Of a stretch of 64,000 bases of DNA, positions 35,186 to 46,290 are shown piece after piece. The DNA lies in the NCBI RefSeq assembly GCF_945859705.1, contig NC_079136.1, positions 1,839,501 to 1,903,500 of the forward strand, written 5' to 3'. Source of the stretch: Episyrphus balteatus. Its lineage: Eukaryota > Arthropoda > Insecta > Diptera > Syrphidae. Position 1 is the stretch's first letter. Each line of letters opens with the position of its first letter. The translations under genes and the position numbers were made by a program. Below the pieces are notes generated by a model. The model was not told where the DNA came from and ran no database searches. It saw only the letters and a program-made list of their open reading frames with translations.

Positions 35186-36152
35186 TTTTTACTTGCGATA
35201 TACATAGGTACTATAGGGCAGGTTTAGGATTCGTAAAAAAAATCGAACTCGAGATAACAATTTTACATGACATTACGATGATGGAGAATGCCAAAAAAGT
35301 GGGTTCGGCAATTCTGTCTGTCTGTCTGTCTGTATCTGGAGCTGAAGCCTAAACGAGTGAAGTGATTTTCTTCAAACTTGGTAGTTAGCAGTTTTTGGGG
35401 ATTCCCTAGAGGGGAAATTGAAATTTTTTTTTATGACCAAAACTAACGGTACCTGCCATATAATGGAAATAGCAAAATTAATTTTTTCAAATACGGCTCT
35501 AACGATTTTGATTAAAATTTTTGTGTGTAGTATTACACATAAGAGCCAACTTTTGAAATAAAGAAAATATTTTTTGTACCGTTATTAACGGTACCTGTCA
35601 TAGAACGGTTTTTTTTCGTTTCTGAATATCGTTTCTGAAAATTTTTATACAAAAGTGTAAAGGTAATAATAAAATGTTAGACAATTTTCAAAAAAACGCA
35701 TTTTTGGATTTTTAAAAAATATTTCAATTTTTTTTTTTTTAAATCAATTTTTTGAAAACGAATCAATGAAAAATTTTGAAATTTAGTTCTTATGTGTGAA
35801 TTAATTATTTCTTCAAAATGGCATACCAACTTTTTTTTTTGAAAAATGTTAGAAATTTTTTATATATAAAAAATTATTTTTTTTAAAAAACGGCTCCAAC
35901 GATTTTAGAAAATTTTTTTCTAAAAATACATTTTTATACAAGTAATAAAATGGCATACTTGGTTTTTTTTTTAAACATCTTTTAAAACGGTGTTCAATTA
36001 ATTATAATTAATTATAAAACCAAATTTTATTTTTTTACACTACTTATGAAATTTCTTGAAAGTATCAAATTTTTCTTAATTTTCTTGAATAAAAAGCTTT
36101 AACATTAAAGTTACTTTAAGCATAAGAGCAAGTACGTGCGACCCTAGTCGTG
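35186..36152 (+). repeat. Unclassified dispersed repeat (family X), copy inside duplication copy 1
   Basis: It starts at tttttacttgcgata and ends near cgtgcgaccctagtcg. It contains the tctgtctgtctgtctgta stretch and AACGGTACCTG boxes also seen at 3022-4712, in part at 16380-16815, and inverted at 990-1673. It is absent from duplication copy 2, where flanks join directly near 40612, so it arrived after the duplication or was lost from copy 2. No coding capacity is seen. Confidence 0.65.
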
Positions 36153-36436
36153 AATTTTATTTAAATATAACTCGGAGTTATTAAATTTCACAAATAAATA
36201 TCCATAACATAAAATGCAAAGTCAATTCTTGAAGTTGTAACTAAATTAAACTACATAAGTCAAGCTGTTTGAAACTCCTACTTATATTCATCAGTGTGTA
36301 TCTATTTTTGTAGTTTTCATATAGATGCATTTAAATTATGGGAGCTAGAATAGTTGATGTGCTCAATTTCAAAAGTGATTTTAACCTTTTCGAGAATACT
36401 GGCTCACACATAAATTTATATCCTTATTTTTGTCGT

Positions 36437-36478
36437 GAAGGAAAAACTATATAATTGGCTCACATAGTGTCGGCTGAA
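36437..36478 (+). pseudogene. Orphan 3' tail of exon J
   Basis: The 41 bases matching the end of exon J (30844-30884) recur here without the zinc finger or acceptor, marking the junction between tandem copies. It cannot encode a finger. Confidence 0.8.
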
Positions 36479-36623
36479 TATAATTTTTGTATTAATACAA
36501 AAATTATGCTTAAATTATATAATTTTAGATTCTTATTACAATGTTTAAATTATTTAATCTTTATCATTAAATCTATTTATTTCAAGAGTGACAAAATATT
36601 ACAAATTGTGTATTTTTTTTAAT

Positions 36624-37132
36624 TCAATCTTTATTCGATTCGTTATTCGAGATACGTTCATGGACAACATCAAAACATTCTTCACATATCCATTCTCCTC
36701 CCGGACACTGTGGACAATATGTTATGATTTTCTTCAAAACTCTCTTCTCTTGACTTTTATTTAAATTTTTGATACACTGAACACAATTTCCCTTCAGACG
36801 TGCCTTTTTTATTGCAATCAATGTGTGATTATTGTCGGCAGTTTTAATTATGTTTTCTGGTGCAGTAAAATTTGCACAGGCCGACAATTGCATTGGTTTT
36901 TCCAAATCAATTGCTTTGAGTTTGTCTTTGTATGAAATTATTTGATTGTTTTGATCAACAATTCCAATTTTAAATTTATCCGTGAATTTATGAATTATTT
37001 TTTTCTGGTACATTGTTTTAATTTTTTCTGCTTCGCATAAATTGATTTTAAATGCTGAGCTAGATATAGCTACCGGAATGGCTGGTTTCAGTGAGACAGT
37101 TTTAAGGCTTCCATGTTGTTTCATTGATTTTA
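36624..37132 (-). CDS. Alternative 3' terminal exon K2, Cys-rich (no FLYWCH)
   Basis: Duplicate of K1. On minus the acceptor ends at 37133, two bases (ta) follow, then 168 residues to the stop at 36624-36626. From the first Met it differs from K1 at three residues of 166 (K to Q, N to K, I to M), all in the N-terminal third. All Cys and His of the putative zinc motif are kept. The near identity, against frequent indels in surrounding DNA, suggests the protein is still under constraint. Function is unknown, as for K1. Confidence 0.7.
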
Positions 37133-38133
37133 CTGAAATTAAAGTTGGTAAAAGAAAAACAAAAAATTATTATTAGTTTGTTAAAGCAGCAATATTTTAT
37201 TTTATTCAAACTTTGACTTTGATTCTTAAGCCTCTTTTATTCAAAGTTAAAAGCTACCATAGTTTTGTGCAAAAAAAAAAAACAAACAAAAATAAATACA
37301 ATAAATTCATCTTTTTTTGTCGCATACGTGATTCTCGCACAAAAAAACTCTCAAATTAATGAGACAAGAACATAACTTATCGTTTGTGTTACGTTTACCA
37401 ACATGTTCTTTGCCTTAAAACATCTTATCAAATTAAATTATTGCATGCTCATTAAACTCCTTTTTTAAAAAAAAAAAGGGAACCAGGAAACCATTTTGTG
37501 ATTTTTAGACAAAAGTAGCTTTGTTGTTTCCAATTTTCTTTAAAAACATTTATTTTACATCTACTTTTTAATGTTCCTCATTGTCATTAAATTTTAAAGA
37601 ATTTAATTTAACAAAAATTGTGCTAACTTAAAAATATAAAAAAAATCGTTTAAACGATTTCAAAAATGAAGAGTTTTTTGGGTTTGAGAATAAATTTTTC
37701 AAAAACTATCAGAAAAAAAAACTTTAAAAACGTATGCACGTACCTAATTACAAGTATTGTTGTTTTTTAATAACTTTTTACTCTTCTTAACCTATCTTGA
37801 GAAACTATCCTTTTTACACGACCCCCCTCAATATACTATCTCCGCCTTTGGGGTTCGCTTAGTTGACCTCAGAAATCGATTTTGTATTATTTCACTTCTT
37901 TGACCAAGTGAATGGTGGCCTTTTTGCATTTCCTTACACCAAAGCCCTATCATTTTTATAAATAATAATTTTCCAAAAATCAAAACAATTGATCTACTGT
38001 TGGTAAAAATTTTATTTTACTTTAATTTAGCTTCAATTTTAACATTATTATATTATAGAATTAACAACAAATGTTAAAATACTTTATGTAATCAGTTCGT
38101 TTAAATTATAAATGTATTGTGATTTTTAAAATT

Positions 38134-38411
38134 TTATTTTTCATTCCATTCTTTTGGCTTAAATCCTTTAACATCTGTTGGTAAGTGATTATGAGATCCT
38201 CTTATTAAGAAAAAATCACGACCTTTAGTTTGTATGGATGCAGGACATCGAGTTTTATTGTAGAATGAACAACGTCTCAAGACCATACACTGAATTGGAT
38301 TCCTTGTATGTGAAGAAAATGTATATCCATCATAAACTAATTGCCCACGACGATTATATGAAAATGGTGACGAGGAGTAATCGACTTGCATTACTTTTTG
38401 ATATTCTTGAT
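38134..38411 (-). CDS. mod(mdg4): Alternative 3' terminal exon L2, FLYWCH-like finger lacking the Trp
   Basis: On minus, the acceptor tttttag ends at 38412, two bases (at) follow, then 91 residues to TAA at 38134-38136. The domain has FSYNRRGQLVYDGYTF, a first Cys in VLRRC, a second in TRCPA, and SHNH. The usual YWRC is replaced by MVLRRC, so the core Trp is missing and the spacing is slightly altered, though all four metal ligands are present. It is the intact partner of frameshifted L1. A Lys/Trp-containing tail (FKPKEWNEK) ends the protein. Confidence 0.83.
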
Positions 38412-38574
38412 CTAAAAATAAATAAACAAAAATTAAAAAAATACATTATATTTTATTACATAGTTTTAAATCTTCGAAAATAATGCACAAAAGATATGAA
38501 ATCATAAATAATGTTAAATATATACAAACTCGAATTTATTTGCCAAGAAATGGTTGGTTTTTAAATCCATAGTA

Positions 38575-38648
38575 GGTACCTCGTGGAGCAATGACAAGTG
38601 CTATAGACCGTCACACCAGAGGTTTTGGGTTCAAATCCAACCTTCACT
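38575..38648 (+). repeat. tRNA-like SINE-type element, copy 2
   Basis: The B box GGTTCAAATCC (38628-38638) is intact. The A box has decayed to TGGAGCAATGA. It is part of the tandem duplication and therefore not an independent insertion. Confidence 0.5.
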
Positions 38649-39315
38649 ACAAATATAACACTTTGCCATGAATTATATATCATCTGACCATAGACGTTTG
38701 TAAAATTGTTGGTCCACTTCATTTTTCGACGGCATTTACACCCACATTAGAATGATAGGTACAAAGTGTCACTAGACTTTCATTCTTCATGAGCTCTCGG
38801 GTAAAATATTAATTTTTGTTCTACCCGCTTTTCTTGAATAAGTTCCAAAGTATGTATCCGTTTGCCTTCTTTTCCAAGTAAAATAGTATATTTAAAATAG
38901 TATATTCTTATATTTTGACTGTGTGTTGGTTTTTTTGCTTTTCCCGCAACAAAAACCCTCAAACATTATTCATTCCAAGAAAAAGAAAACTTCTCCAAGA
39001 TATTAAAAAATTAATAATTACATTTTCCGATGGATAAAGACATTGAACTTTAAATTTCTTTTCCATTGCGAATAAAAGTCCATTCATTTTTAATCCACTA
39101 TATTACCTACTATTAATTACAAAACTTAACTTTTAACCAATATTATTGTACGGTCTGATACAAGAAGTTACTACATATTAGAAAATATGTTTACTTTTTA
39201 TTTTGTTTTTACTTTTATTAAAACAAAAAGTATTATTTATCTATTTTTTTTTTTTAAATTTTATCTTGTTTTATAAATATTTGTATGTTCATTATTTTGA
39301 TTTTTTTAATTTCAG

Positions 39316-40077
39316 ATACTCTTACGTTGGGACAGAGAATTGCCATAGGTACAAAATTTTAAATTAAAATTAATTTTTTTTAAACATTTTTAATTTATCA
39401 TTTAATAACTTTTAATAAAAAAAATTAATAAAATATAGCAAGAATTTTAAGCGCAATCGAATCCTTACGCTCACTTATAATTGCTAACATGAATGAAACA
39501 AAACTTCTCCGTGCAGACATAGAAAAGCTTAAAACCAAATACGGAGCTACACCGGAGAGTGAATTGATTGAAGTTGTACCATGTGTTCAAGTTTTAGACA
39601 TTCCATGCGATACACTTGATGGTTTCTTGGCATTTGAGGCTAAACTTCAAGATGATATGCCAACATATTATGCTTTGGTTTGTACAATAAATTATAAATT
39701 TATTTAATATTTAAATGTAATACCTAAATTTAGGAAAATTTACTAAACAAAATGCCACACATAACATTGCAAAAATATCTAAGTGCTTGTCTTAGGTACT
39801 GTATTGCTGATCCAGTTGCAAAAATATGCTCATGGGACGGAAAGAATAACAATTTCGCAGTTGGAGAATTCACATTGATGAGTATAATTTCAGGTAAAAT
39901 ATAATTATTTTGTGAATATAATAAAATTATTTAAATAAAACTGCATATCTTGTAGAATGTGCACGAAAGAAATTCCCGGAAACAAGAACTTGCGACATCG
40001 TTACAGTGATGAGAAAATGGTTCCATTACGCTAAGGATCGCAATCGTAAGAAGAAGCATCGAAATACTACTTCGTAA
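39316..40077 (+). CDS. Alternative 3' module M2: four-exon DUF4806 protein C-terminus
   Basis: Duplicate of M1, with exons 39316-39348, 39439-39677, 39734-39893 and 39956-40077 giving 183 residues. The first acceptor is phase 1 (at). Exon lengths match M1 except a 3-base gain in the last. Differences from M1 are few and conservative in the domain (MPH for MPY, a Gly to Ala in KYLSxCLRYC) and concentrated in the basic tail (RNRKKKHRNTTS). Introns diverge more than exons, which suggests constraint on both copies. The next poly(A)-type signals lie in the AT-rich DNA after 40080. Confidence 0.75.
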
Positions 40078-40879
40078 TTTTTTTTTGCAAAACAAGTGGT
40101 TTTTAATAAACATTTTAATTTTTAAATTGGTAGAATTCGCCAGTTTTCTTTTTTTTTTTTCTTATTCCTTACTAACTATTTTTTGTGAATTATGCTTTTA
40201 CTTTGTTCAAATAAACTTGTTTCATTATAAATGTGCAGGTGATCACATGTTTTATTATTTGAGATTCTTTCCTACAGATGTTATTATACGTCATTATCTT
40301 TGGTTTTTTTGTGTATACTCCAACGAAGCCAAAACCCAAAAGTTCTCCATCAGGTAAGCGTTTTCGTTTACGGGATAGCCTAATTAAAAAATATCTCTGA
40401 AAAGCTGTTTTTTTTAAAGACAATGCCACAAAGAATTAATCTTTATATTAATTTAAACAAATAGAGGGTACTTATTTTTTTAGTCAGATCAAAATTGATT
40501 GATTTACTTTGTTGGAGAAAAATAATTACTCATACGCCATGTAGTCCTGATTAATTCATTTTTAAATTAAAGAATTGAAAAAAAAAAAATACAAGAAGCA
40601 ACAAAAAATGCCCTATTTTTAAAAATAGCTCGGAGTTATTAAACTCCACACATAATTATCGATAACATAAAATGCAAAGTCAATTCTTATAACAAAAGCT
40701 GTTTAAAATTCCTATATATAAAATCATCAGAGCGTATTTTTGTAGTTCTGAAATAAATGCATTTAAATGATCGGATCTAGAATAGTAGTTGATGTGCTCA
40801 ATTTTTAAAAGTGATCTTAACCTCTTCGAGGATAACGGCACATACATTTATATCCTTATTTATTTATGACGTGATAATT

Positions 40880-42133
40880 TCTTATAAATCCATGAACCCC
40901 GGCTGCATACACGAAAAAACATATGGCTCAACCTCATGTTCCATTTTTCGTTAGCAGTATGGTATGGATCGCAATTTCCTCTTAACAGATTTATTCATAA
41001 TCAACGTACAGCTTAAACTATTATATATGTATATAAAAATCTACAATTGCTTATATGAAAGGTGTTATATCCTATACGTGAAGACTAAGAAAGGATTTGT
41101 AGAGATGCAATCATTAAATAGGGTAAACAGGGGTAAAATGAGATGGTAAAAAGAACTTATTTTCTAAACGGTACGTGTCGGCGCCGTCGTAAAGTTGAAT
41201 TTTATTTTAACCCGTAGATAAATTTGTAAGAAAAATGACAGAAGTGTTGAAAAAATTCTAAAAAAAAATTAAATACTCAGTAAATGTTTTTTTTTTCAAA
41301 CATTGCAAAAGGGTAAACCTTCGGCAATGTGGTTTCTATAGGTAAGGCAAAATTTTATGATATTTATTATGCTGTGAAACTTTCTAGGGCCCTAAGTTTG
41401 AAATATGAATTTTTAAAAAAATTTGTAGTGGTTTTTATTTTTACGAATTTTTGAGATCTTGAAAACAATATATTTCAAACTTACAGGACTTATATGTAGG
41501 TGAGATTGATTTTTGTGTGCAATAAATTGGATTCATTCGTTTTTTTGTTTTTTTTTTTTTTTTGTTTTTTGAAATCTGATTGCATTCGAAAATTCCAGTT
41601 CTGTTCTTAGATGTCGATGTCGTACAGACATGATGAATGACATGACAGACATGAAGTGAATATTTTGAGCTGAAATAATTAAAATTTTTTAAAAGAAGCA
41701 TTTTCGAATACTCAAGGATGGGAGATTGTTGCTTTAAATTTAGTTTTCTCTGGAATATCGAATGTTTCTTAGTAAATATTCGATATTCCAGAGAAAACTA
41801 AATTTAAAAAGTATTTCACTAATTTAGAGAAACATCATCTATAAATCTCACATTGGGTTTTCGAAAGAACACAATCTTAGGTATAATATCTAAGCATTTT
41901 ATAGCCAAGTCTACCATATAAACTATATAAAAATCTATTTATTGACAAATTTAATATAAAATTCAACTAAATTTTTATTATTCAATTTAAATTTTAACAA
42001 AACACTATGTGATGTTTTAAGTAATAATGTACGCATACAAACATGTTATTTATATAAAAAAAAAAATTTTTTTAACGTAAAACCATATATAAAAATATAT
42101 GTACAAATATGTACATTACATAACAAAATAACT
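40880..42133. other. Non-coding stretch between modules M2 and N1
   Basis: Apart from the hairpin at 41733-41808, nothing recognisable. Confidence 0.4.
41733..41808. repeat. Perfect 31-bp hairpin with 14-base loop
   Basis: The stem 41733-41763 and its exact complement 41778-41808 enclose a 14-base loop. A perfect 31-bp arm is the size of a short hairpin RNA precursor, but flanking pairing and conservation cannot be judged. It may equally be the remnant of a small foldback element. Confidence 0.75.
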
Positions 42134-42753
42134 TTAATCATAATATTTCTTATTTTTCTTATTATAACGATCTTTTGCATACTGGAACCATTTTCTTATA
42201 ATTGGTTCAACGTCTTCATCACTGCCCACTGCCAAGGGAAATTTAGTAATTGCTTCATCTGCAAAATGAAAATTAATTTTAGCAGCATTAATTTAATAAA
42301 TAAATAAAAATACAAACGTTTTAAAATTTTCAAAACTGTATAAGTATTGACAGGAAAGTTTTTTCTATTTCCACGCCATGAAAATTTACGTGCTGCCTCA
42401 TCTGTTATCATTTTACGCAGACATTTACGAACATATTTTCCTAGAGTTGGAGAATCAGTTTCTCGTAGTTCATTGATCTATAAAATAAATTTCAAAATTA
42501 TTCAAAAGATTTTGTAATTGAAAAAAAAAGATACATACAAAAATACATTCTTTGGTAAAGTCCTCATTAATATCCCGTTCCAAATTTTGAAATTCCACGG
42601 CAGTTGTAGCTGGTAGATTTAAATGCGGATCTGACATCATTATCGACGGGCCAGCCAATCCTGATGAAGTCGATGGATAGTATCTTGATTCATTTTCTTC
42701 CCTTTTTAAGAGTCTTATCTTGCGGGGGATGAGTCTGGTGGGTGGTTTACCTT
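42134..42753 (-). CDS. Alternative 3' module N1: three-exon DUF4806 protein C-terminus
   Basis: On minus, exons 42753-42539, 42477-42318 and 42258-42134 join into 165 residues. The first acceptor (ttttcag) is phase 1 (aa). A basic, Ser-rich N-terminal part leads to DUF4806: HLNLPATTAVEFQNLERDI, ELRETDSP, KYVRKCLRKMI, FSWRGNRKNFP, and a terminal IIRKWFQYAKDRY. The internal introns fall at the same domain positions and phases (0, then 1) as in M1/M2, so the modules share ancestry although they lie on opposite strands. It lacks the 33-base microexon. The function of DUF4806 is unknown. Confidence 0.77.
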
Positions 42754-44811
42754 CTGAAAACAAGAGGTCAACTGAAGGTTAAGAATCCTACTTAACTTCA
42801 CTTTATTATGATGTTAAATTTATAAAAAACAAAACAAATCGTATGTGCATGAATTCTTTTTATTGTTTCATTAAAATAGTTTTACATTTTTCAATGCCTT
42901 AGTTTACAAAAAAAAAATAAGTGATTTTATTTGTTTTTACATAAGTACTGAGAGTGAAAATAAATATGATAAATAAATAAAAACTTCACGTTGATGAATG
43001 GTAATACTATGTAGAAAGAATACATGCATTTAAGCTTTTTATAGACATCTTATAACCTTTTTTTCTCATCCACAATTTGTCTTTAAACAAAAAATCCCCT
43101 AAAAGCGAAATAGTTCAATTTCAACACATAATCATTTTTACCCTTTTCATTCAAAAACCTAGCACGTTCCAGACTTTTTTTGATAACTTATGTACGTTAT
43201 TTATGTAAGTATTATACTCAAACATTAAACTTTTCTAGACATAATGAGTTGCTTGTAGATACCAACTCTTCATAATCGAGCAATTTGAAATGAAAGAAAA
43301 TGTTATTCATACGCCACAGTAAACGATTCAATTTAATCTTCCATAAAATACGATATATACTTGATACCCAGTAAAAGTAAGAACTTTTATTTTATAAGTA
43401 AAACTAATCAGATATTTTGAAATGTATAAATGAGGTTTTTAGTTATGTAGTTAAAAAAGTATCAACTGGATTAGGTACTTGAAATTTACTTTGATATCCC
43501 TAAATTGCACAACTAAATAATAAAACCAAAAATTATATATGTAAGTCATACTGGCCTAAGTGGTTTTTTAACCTTTTTGTTTTTTTTGAGCTGCTGAAAC
43601 TCTAAGGAAAATGCATTTTTTTAGAACAGAATTGAATGGAACATTTATAGATACATATAATATTTTCATATTATTATAGCAAATAAATATTGTTATTACA
43701 TCTAAAAAAAAGTTACACAAAAAAAAATTACGTTAGGATAATTGTTATTGCAAATACAAAATTTTTTGCATTAAAAATGAAATTTAAAGATGCGTGGATT
43801 AAATTTTTTCCATGATCTACGTTGAATTCCTTACAAATAAGACTGATCGACCTAATATTAGCTTTAAATTGATGTTTTAACTTCGTTAAATAGCTAATGT
43901 CAACCAGTCAAAACTGTAAAAAAAAAAGTCGACGAAATTATGAAAAAAAATATTTAATCTCGTCTTAAAATTTTATTTTTAATTCAAGAAATTTTCTATT
44001 TATAATAACATTTTTTGATGCATTTTTTTTTTTTTTCAATACAATTTTTTTTATCCATTTTTTGAATTTTGAATAACTTATACTTCAAAAAATGTTAGGC
44101 CTACAAAAAAAGTGTTCTGGTCACTTCTTAACCAGACCTACTTATCATTATGTATTTCAACACGCTGTATTCGTACCTGAAGTAAATTTTTCCCACACTT
44201 TCATATTTAAAGTAAATTGTAAAAACTCTTGGCAGTTCTTTTTTTTTGGAATTCACTCTAAATTTTTTTGCTCTAAAAAAAAGAAGGTCAAGTCAAAAAT
44301 ACTGGTGGCATTTATCGAGATGACATACGAGTACGAACTAAATACGGGTGTAGCATGCACAAGCCAAACCCTGAATCGATCTCTTTTTTGTGTAAAAAAA
44401 AAAACTTTAAAGTACATATCCTTTGATTTGGAGTTAAATGGTGCACGAGTATGACCAAGCAAATGATTTAAAAGGGGTTCCATGTAATTAAAAAAAAAGG
44501 TTATTTAGACCATTCAATTTGGGCCACCCCCAAAATTATTTTAAAAACATACATTTCATTCAAAACAATACTACGCTTTAAGTTAAAAGAAAAGATAACA
44601 AAAAACAAATGACAATGGAAATTTAAAATCAACTCAAAGTTTAAATTCTAGTTTACAAAACGATAAAATATTTTTTTTTAAACTTATTAAAAAAAGTCTA
44701 TTACTTATTTCACAGGTAATATGTATATTAGGATTCAATTTACATAAATATTGCATAGTTTAGTAAACTAACTATATTCTAAGCATGTAGGTACTAAATA
44801 TTATGCGAAAA
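42754..44811. other. Non-coding stretch between modules N1 and N2
   Basis: On the minus strand this contains the polypyrimidine tract of N1. The open frame at 44092-44454 has no recognised domain and an opposing shadow. Confidence 0.35.
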
Positions 44812-45569
44812 TTAAGAAGCCTTATAAGTTTCAAAATATTTATATCTTTTGTTAAAACGATCTTTTGCATATCGAAACCACTTTCTGATGATTGCTTCAA
44901 TATTGTCTACCCCTCCAGTCGGGTATTTCATTGTTGCTTCGTCTATGAAGAGAACAAATGTGTAATTTTTGTTTCACATTTTTAACCAGTTTAGGATTCT
45001 GAGATCTCACAGAATGTGCTTTTTCTAATGGGAAAAAAGTACAGCAGAAGAGGATAGGAAAAAAAAAAGTCCAGAACAGACTCATTAAAGCAAAGTTTTT
45101 TTCTTTTCCATCAAAATAGATCTCAGAAAACTAAACTAGCTTAATGAACAAAGACAAACTAACATACGTTTTAAAATTTTTAAAACTGTATAGGTACTGA
45201 CTGGAATGTTTTTAAGATTTCCACGCCATGAAAATCTACGTGCTACTTCATCTGTTAAAATTTTCCGTAAGCATTTGCGAATATACTTTTCAAGCGTTGT
45301 TGCATCCGTCTCTCGAAGCTCATTAACCTACAACAAAAAAGAAATTTAAATTAGTAATTTATTTCTATTAAACGTAAAATTATTTGATGCACTTACAAAA
45401 ACAAATTCTTTGGTAAAGTTTTCATTGATTTCTCTTTCCAAATTCTGGAACTCTGCAACAGTTGTAGCTGGCAAATTTAAATGTGTATCTGTAATAGTTA
45501 ACTCTTGAAGTAATGATGTTGAAGTTGATGGTGGTGGTCGATATTCTTTTTCATAGGCGTATTTGAATT
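44812..45569 (-). CDS. Alternative 3' module N2: three-exon DUF4806 protein C-terminus
   Basis: On minus, exons 45569-45397, 45327-45168 and 44942-44812 give 153 residues. The first acceptor (gttttcag) is phase 1 (aa). DUF4806 landmarks: HLNLPATTVAEFQNLEREI, ELRETDAT, KYIRKCLRKIL, FSWRGNLKNIP, IIRKWFRYAKDRF. It is clearly paralogous to N1 (middle exon of identical length, 160 bases) but far more diverged than M1 from M2, so the N1/N2 duplication is older. Its first exon has a Pro/Ser/Thr-rich linker instead of the basic one in N1. Confidence 0.77.
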
Positions 45570-45809
45570 CTGAAAACAAGACAAGACAAGACGAGTTCTT
45601 AAGGAATGCCAAGTTGTTTTTTTTAACGCTGACAATATTTTTGGAACTCGTCAAAGCTGTTTTTTTTTTGTAAAAAACCCGCAACTTTCGATTTAACTGA
45701 TAGAGATTAACTTAGCTTACCCTAAAAATTTTAAACATGTTTATGGTCTTTTCAAGAAAAAACTATGAATTTCTAAAACCTTCAAGAACGTTCTTCCTTT
45801 TTCTTTCCT

Positions 45810-46290
45810 TCTACTTTTCTTTCTTCCACGAACTTTGTTGTTCAAGTGGAGGATGGCAAATTGACAATGAAGTCTGTTTGACCTATAGTTGCCCAAGGAT
45901 CAAAACTTGGCCCCTCCCTCTATAACATTCTGAATGTCTGACGTCATTCGCCTGCAATTGAGTGCGAAAACCAGCTCTAAGCCGACGATTCTCTCACATA
46001 CTTCAAGTTCATCTATTCAACGATACCAGTAAAGTCTAAGTTCACATTCGGAAACTGTATGAGTTCAACAGTGTCCGAATCAGCACATCACAGTCCGAAC
46101 TATTGTGACTTATACGAACAAAAGGAATAGGCAGTCGTTAAGATTGACCCTGTAGAAACATCACATTGACACTACATCCAGATGGAACTAGACTTCCAGC
46201 CAAATGCAACCCCAAGTACGTAGGAATAAAAATCTTAGACGTGCTCCTCCGATTCAAAAATCACTCGCGTTTGGTCTTCAGAAGTGATTT
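45810..46290 (+). mobile_element. Degraded non-LTR retrotransposon reverse transcriptase fragment
   Basis: Several frames together give recognisable reverse-transcriptase landmarks: a GSKLGPSLYN-like block near 45890, a degenerate ADD box near 45985, and KYVGIKILDVLLRF followed by KNHS near 46210-46260, which matches the late fingers/thumb region of Jockey-like elements. Stops and frameshifts are frequent. No ends or target duplication found. Confidence 0.55.

Larger units (their letters stand above)
30844..36436. repeat. Tandem segmental duplication, copy 1
   Basis: The segment starting gaaggaaaaac at 30844 is repeated from 36437 with a constant offset of 5593 bases over at least the first kilobase. 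It carries the exon J tail, the Cys-rich minus exon, a frameshifted minus FLYWCH exon, a tRNA-like element and a plus-strand DUF4806 module. Copy 1 alone holds a roughly 970-bp repeat at 35186-36152. Coding parts are nearly identical between copies, while intergenic parts have many indels. Confidence 0.9.
36437..40872. repeat. Tandem segmental duplication, copy 2
   Basis: Second copy of 30844-36436, ending near tatccttattta at about 40872. It carries the Cys-rich exon K2, an intact FLYWCH exon L2, the tRNA-like element and the DUF4806 module M2. It is shorter than copy 1, mainly because it lacks the family X insertion. Confidence 0.88.

Noticed and set aside
44092..44483. 120-residue plus open frame with an overlapping minus frame
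   Set aside because: No domain, low-complexity Phe/Lys runs, no splice or promoter context.
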